Source of the DNA: JBBIND01 sp037444075
Lineage (GTDB): Bacteria; Acidobacteriota; Terriglobia; Bryobacterales; Bryobacteraceae
Assembly (NCBI GenBank): GCA_037444075.1
Contig: JBBIND010000085.1
Location: 1-16,622 of the forward strand
Direction of reading: 5' to 3'
DNA: 16,622 nt
Shown here: positions 13,050 through 16,622 of the stretch, piece after piece
How positions within the stretch are numbered: position 1 is the first letter of the stretch
Layout of the letters: each line of letters starts with the position of its first letter
Made by a program: the position numbers and the translations under genes
The notes under the pieces: model-generated
Seen by the model: only the letters and a program-made list of their open reading frames with translations
Told to the model about the DNA's origin: nothing
Database searches by the model: none

Positions 13050-16004
13050 ATGCGATCTTTCGTGTTCGCATTCTTTCTGGCTGGCATGCTCTGCTTCGCT
13101 CAAGTGGATCGAGCCACGCTGGTTGGGACGGTTTCAGATACCACCGGCGCTGTGGTGCCGAACGCCAGCGTCGAAGTGGTTTCCCAGGAAACGGGACTCA
13201 AGAGGCAGGTGCACGCGAACGAAACCGGTGGGTACACGGTGTCCATGCTGCCTATCGGCAACTACACGGTGACCGTTTCGCTGCAAGGATTCCGTACGGT
13301 GATCTTCAAGGACGTGCGGCTGGGCGTGGGCGACACGCGTACTCTGGATGTCCAACTGGACGTCAGCGCCGTCGAGACGCAGGTGAGCGTCGAGACGACC
13401 CTGGTGGCGCTGGCCACAGACAGCCCTACGCTGGGTACCGTGATCGGCTCAAACCAGATGCGGGAGATTCCGCTCAACGGGCGCCACTGGGCCAGCCTCA
13501 TGGCTCTGGCGCCGGGCGCCATCAACACAGGTGACGGCAGCCAGCAGACAATCCGGTTTGTGGGGCGCGCGCGCGACGACAACAACTGGACCTTCGACGG
13601 GCTGGACGCCACCGGGGTGAAGGATCCCCGCCAGGAAGCGGCGCTGCGGTTGGTGATCAGCACCGAATCCATTGCCGAGTTTCGTGTTAACTCCACGCTT
13701 TACTCCGCCGAATCCGGTGGCGGTGCGGGCGGTCAAATCAACGTGGTTTCCAAGTCTGGTTCGAACGAGTATCGAGGAAGCCTCTTTGAGTTCCTCCGCA
13801 ACGATTATTTCGACGCGCGCAACCCCTTTGACCTTACCAAGCAACCGTTCAGGTTGAACCAGTTCGGCGGCAACTTCGGAGGGCCTATTGTCCGCAATCG
13901 CGCCTTCTTTTTCGGCAACTACGAGGGTCTGCGGCAGAGGGTAAGCCAGTTGTTCCGGAACGCAGTGCCCAGCGCGGCATTTCGCGCCCGGGCCACTGAC
14001 GCTGCCGTCCGGCAGATCCTGGATGCTTACCCGCGGGGCACCGAGTCAACGGCTAGCGCCGACGTGGACCGGGCTCTCGGCAACGTGAGCCAGGCATGGC
14101 GGGAAGATGCCGCCACGGTGCGCATTGACTACCGCTTCAACGATAACAACACGCTTTTCGGGCGGTACAACATTGACGACGGCACCATCATCGCGCCCCG
14201 CACGATCATCCCCGGCGACCGGCAGGAAAGCTTCTTCCGCCCGTCAAACATGGTGCTGCAATTCCAGCGCGTTTTCTCGCCCACGGTCGTCAACGAAACG
14301 AAGGCGGGCTTCAACCGTTCGGCGCTGAACCGTTACAGTTACGCTCCGTTCAAAGAATCGATCGCAGTGTCCGGTTTCACGACGCTGAACAACTCCAATC
14401 TGCTGGTCGAAAGCGGCACCTCTTACAGCATCATCAACAACCTGGCGATCAACCGCGGCAGTCACACGCTCAAGATGGGGGGTGAGATTCGCCGCGCTCA
14501 CGTCAATGTTGCCTCCCCCGTTTTCGACGCCATCTCCATTACCTACGCGAGCCGCACGGATCTGCTTGCGAATCGCGTGGACCGGATTTCCATCGAGGGC
14601 GGCAACGTAGTATTGGGCACACGCAAGTGGTACTACTTCGCCTTTTTGCAGGACGACATCAAGCTGAAGCCCGAGCTGACCTTGAACCTCGGCCTGCGTT
14701 ACGAGTACTACGGCGTGAACAGGGAAGCCCACGACCGCTACCGCGTGTTTGACATGGCCTGCGGAGGTTTCTGCCCGCCCGGCACGCCCTGGTACTACCC
14801 GGATCGCGATAACTTTGATCCGCGAGTCGGCTTTGCCTGGGCTCCGAAGGCGCTGAAGGGTAAGACCGTCATCCGCGGAGGCACCGGCATCTATCACGGC
14901 CCGGGGCAGATCGACGACGTGAATCCAGCGCTGGACAACATGTCCGACAACTTCTCCTTGACCTTGGCGGAAGCACCGGGACTCTCGTATCCAGTGGCCC
15001 CCTTCCTGGCGCAGGCGCGGGCGGTCGGCATTACACCGCGCTCCTTGCAGCGGGACCGCCGCGACCTTTACAGCGCTCAATGGGGTCTGTATGTTCAGCA
15101 GGAGCTGCCTGCTTCATTCATAACGCAGATCGGGTATGTGGGCAGCTCGGCCAGTAAAGTATTCACGCGAGTCGACGTTAATGTGCTGGACCCGGTGACC
15201 CGGTTGCGCCCGCTGCCGACGTTCGGCCGGGTTGATGAGAAGCGGCAGGACGGCAACAGTAACTTCAACGCCATGCAGATCTCCATCCACCGGCGCGTGG
15301 CGCGCGGCCTTAATTGGGGCACCGAATACATGTGGTCGCACTCCATCAACGACAACAGCACCGGCGGCGGCGAAGGCGCTCAGCCTCAGAACGTGAGTTG
15401 CCGGGCGTGCGACCGGGGCAACAGCCCTCAGGACATCCGGCATACCATCACCAGCAACTGGATCTTCGAGCTTCCCTTCGGACGCGGCCAGGCGTTCCTG
15501 AATGAGGGTTTGGCGTCCAAAATCCTCGGCGGGTGGGAGGCCAGCGGTATCTGGGCGATGCGAACCGGCCGTCCTCTGAACATCACCATTTCGCGCAGTA
15601 CGGCCGACCTTCCGGACGGCAACAGCCGGAGCCCGCGGCCTAATCTCGTCCCCGGCGTTCCCATCTACCCGGCGGGCGGCCGAACTTTCGCTCAGTGGCT
15701 CAATCCCGCCGCTTTCGCCATCCCAGCCAGCCGGACCTGGGGCAACCTCGGGCGTCACACTGCCCGCGGTCCCGGGATGGCGCAAGTGGACTTGTCGCTC
15801 CAGAAGCGGAACAAGTTGACGGAGCGGACAGAACTTGTGACGCGCATTGAGGCTTTCAACCTCTTCAACCGCGTAGCCGCGGGCAACCCGGGCACCACCC
15901 TCACTTCGCCGGAAAGCTTCGGCCTGGTTTCCAGCGGGTTGAACCGCACCATCGGCACCGGCACATCGCGGCAGTTGCAGTTGGCGTTGCGCTTGAATTT
16001 CTGA
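13050..16004 (+). CDS. Oar-like TonB-dependent receptor (intact)
   Basis: This is an outer-membrane receptor of 984 residues with all parts present. A signal peptide (residues 1 to about 17, cleaved after MLCFA) is followed by a carboxypeptidase-regulatory-like domain (about 19-105; VGTVSDTTGAVVPNASV at 25-41, GFRTVIFKDVRLGVGDT at 80-96). The plug carries PLNGR (141-145), TFDGLDA (181-187) and GGQINVVSKSGSNEYRG (227-243). A long beta-barrel ends in LRLNF, with the terminal Phe expected for outer-membrane insertion. Oar-like receptors are numerous in Acidobacteriota and their substrates are mostly unknown. No SusD-like partner or TonB/ExbBD gene is adjacent, so it probably shares a TonB encoded elsewhere. 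GGAGG 10 nt upstream decides the ATG at 13050; the open frame back to 12891 is leader. It has its own promoter and terminator, so it is monocistronic. Confidence 0.95.
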   Translation: MRSFVFAFFLAGMLCFAQVDRATLVGTVSDTTGAVVPNASVEVVSQETGLKRQVHANETGGYTVSMLPIGNYTVTVSLQGFRTVIFKDVRLGVGDTRTLDVQLDVSAVETQVSVETTLVALATDSPTLGTVIGSNQMREIPLNGRHWASLMALAPGAINTGDGSQQTIRFVGRARDDNNWTFDGLDATGVKDPRQEAALRLVISTESIAEFRVNSTLYSAESGGGAGGQINVVSKSGSNEYRGSLFEFLRNDYFDARNPFDLTKQPFRLNQFGGNFGGPIVRNRAFFFGNYEGLRQRVSQLFRNAVPSAAFRARATDAAVRQILDAYPRGTESTASADVDRALGNVSQAWREDAATVRIDYRFNDNNTLFGRYNIDDGTIIAPRTIIPGDRQESFFRPSNMVLQFQRVFSPTVVNETKAGFNRSALNRYSYAPFKESIAVSGFTTLNNSNLLVESGTSYSIINNLAINRGSHTLKMGGEIRRAHVNVASPVFDAISITYASRTDLLANRVDRISIEGGNVVLGTRKWYYFAFLQDDIKLKPELTLNLGLRYEYYGVNREAHDRYRVFDMACGGFCPPGTPWYYPDRDNFDPRVGFAWAPKALKGKTVIRGGTGIYHGPGQIDDVNPALDNMSDNFSLTLAEAPGLSYPVAPFLAQARAVGITPRSLQRDRRDLYSAQWGLYVQQELPASFITQIGYVGSSASKVFTRVDVNVLDPVTRLRPLPTFGRVDEKRQDGNSNFNAMQISIHRRVARGLNWGTEYMWSHSINDNSTGGGEGAQPQNVSCRACDRGNSPQDIRHTITSNWIFELPFGRGQAFLNEGLASKILGGWEASGIWAMRTGRPLNITISRSTADLPDGNSRSPRPNLVPGVPIYPAGGRTFAQWLNPAAFAIPASRTWGNLGRHTARGPGMAQVDLSLQKRNKLTERTELVTRIEAFNLFNRVAAGNPGTTLTSPESFGLVSSGLNRTIGTGTSRQLQLALRLNF

Positions 16005-16032
16005 GCGCGGCGTCTACGTCAATCTACAGCGG

Positions 16033-16073
16033 CCCCGCGGGGCGGACCTGATCCGCCCCGCGGGGTTTTTCTT
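16033..16073 (+). terminator. Intrinsic (rho-independent) terminator of the second receptor
   Basis: A perfect 14-bp GC-rich stem (16033-16046 with 16052-16065) around a 5-nt loop CCTGA is followed directly by TTTTTCTT. It begins 29 bases after the receptor stop. It is the only canonical intrinsic terminator in the window. Confidence 0.95.
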
Positions 16074-16240
16074 GTCGAATGGGCCCGCGGCGGACGTGGG
16101 TCGAGAGATGGCGCCGCGCATGGCCGGTGTAGAATGCTCGTTGGACTCGGTGGCCAGCCCGTTGCGCGCGGAGCCTGCCCGCCCGCGGCCACCGCTTGCG
16201 AGAGCCTCTTCACCAAACAAGGAAGGACGAATCGAACCGA
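16074..16240 (+). promoter_or_regulatory. Upstream region of the beta-helix gene
   Basis: This spacer runs from the terminator to the last gene. TAGAAT (16130-16135) is a possible -10 box, but no good -35 lies 16-18 bp before it. GGAAGGA (16221-16227) is a Shine-Dalgarno-like site 13 nt before the ATG at 16241, slightly farther than usual. A 111-codon open frame from 16072 crosses this region, but it has no signal, motif or composition that suggests a protein. Confidence 0.3.
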
Positions 16241-16622
16241 ATGACGAAGAACTATGGCGAGAGTTTGCGGAGATTCTGGCTGGCATTGCTCCTGTGCGCC
16301 GGTCCGCTGTGCGCGGGAACCACTTATTACCTGGACTGCGGTGCGGGGCGCGATGCGCAGCCCGGCACTTCCCAGGCTACCGCCTGGGGCACGGTGGAGG
16401 CTGTTAACGCTCGTACTTTCCAGCCCGGAGACGCGATCCTGCTGAAGCGCGGCACGCGCTGCGAGGGCATGCTCTGGCCGAAAGGCTCCGGCCGTGAGGG
16501 CGCGCCCATCAGGATCGGAGCTTATGGCCGCGGACCATTGCCGGTGATCGAGGAGCGCTCCCGGGAAGCCGCGCTGAAGCTGTTCAGCCAGCAGTACTGG
16601 CATATAGAGTCGGTCGAAACGC
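16241..16622 (+). CDS. Secreted right-handed beta-helix (pectate-lyase-like) protein, 5' part
   Basis: The frame runs off the window after 127 codons, so only the N-terminus is seen. A signal peptide (basic LRR at 9-11, hydrophobic WLALLLCAGPLCAG to about 26) is followed by TTYYLDCGAGRDAQPGTS (27-44). A block typical of Pel/beta-helix repeat proteins comes next: AWGTVEAVNARTFQPGDAIL (48-67), FKRG-like LLKRGTRCEGMLWP (67-80), GAPIRIGAYGRGPLPVI (87-103). The glycine- and Asp-rich opening and the 'PGD-I-L-RG' block are shared by secreted polysaccharide lyases and related carbohydrate-active or surface proteins. Catalytic residues would lie beyond the window edge, so enzyme activity cannot be judged. 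It lies downstream of a strong terminator, so it needs its own promoter. Confidence 0.85.
   Translation, partial: MTKNYGESLRRFWLALLLCAGPLCAGTTYYLDCGAGRDAQPGTSQATAWGTVEAVNARTFQPGDAILLKRGTRCEGMLWPKGSGREGAPIRIGAYGRGPLPVIEERSREAALKLFSQQYWHIESVET

Noticed and set aside
1..16622. CRISPR arrays, tRNA/rRNA genes, insertion sequences, prophage or defence genes
   Set aside because: I found no regularly spaced direct repeats, tRNA-like cloverleaf, transposase, integrase or nuclease motifs on either strand.

Overview
The window is GC-rich bacterial chromosome that most resembles Acidobacteriota, probably of the Solibacter/Bryobacter type. This is inferred from gene content: two large Oar-like TonB-dependent receptors with an N-terminal carboxypeptidase-regulatory-like domain, an exported 3-keto-disaccharide hydrolase (DUF1080) protein, and a secreted right-handed beta-helix protein. 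No tRNA, rRNA, CRISPR array, insertion sequence or phage gene was seen. Most genes are ordinary and intact. The unusual points are a premature stop, a truncated enzyme, a domain fusion and one structured 5' leader.

Layout. A few codons of a possible rightward gene may end near base 55. From 3667 down to 164 lies a leftward TonB-dependent receptor. Its signal peptide is separated from the rest of the protein by a single in-frame amber codon at 3599-3601. Upstream of it, also leftward, is a CNNM/HlyC-CorC-type membrane protein (3793-5130). A 56-bp divergent spacer separates this from a membrane-anchored penicillin-acylase-family Ntn hydrolase (5187-7409). A short rightward gene (7465-7866) follows. 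It matches only the N-terminal third of SenB-type (TIGR04348) glycosyltransferases. It meets tail-to-tail, with an 11-base overlap, a leftward GT21-like glycosyltransferase (7856-9013), which sits 4 bases behind thrS (9018-10958) in an apparent operon.

Divergent from thrS is a Tat-exported protein (11131-12615) that fuses a DUF1080 domain to a PHP-like domain with a degenerate metal site. A 434-bp intergenic region then holds two hairpins, the best sigma70 promoter in the window, and a leader of about 170 nt that can fold into several helices under a long-range closing stem. It precedes a second, intact Oar-like receptor (13050-16004), which ends at a textbook intrinsic terminator. The window closes inside a secreted beta-helix gene starting at 16241.

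How the genes relate. The receptors, the DUF1080-PHP protein and the beta-helix protein fit an envelope and secreted toolkit for acquiring plant or microbial glycans and other organic matter. The acylase, the GT21-like enzyme and the CNNM protein belong to the envelope. ThrRS is housekeeping. I see no compact new defence or biosynthetic system here. The best leads are the amber-interrupted receptor, the structured receptor leader, the truncated SenB-like gene and the DUF1080-PHP fusion.
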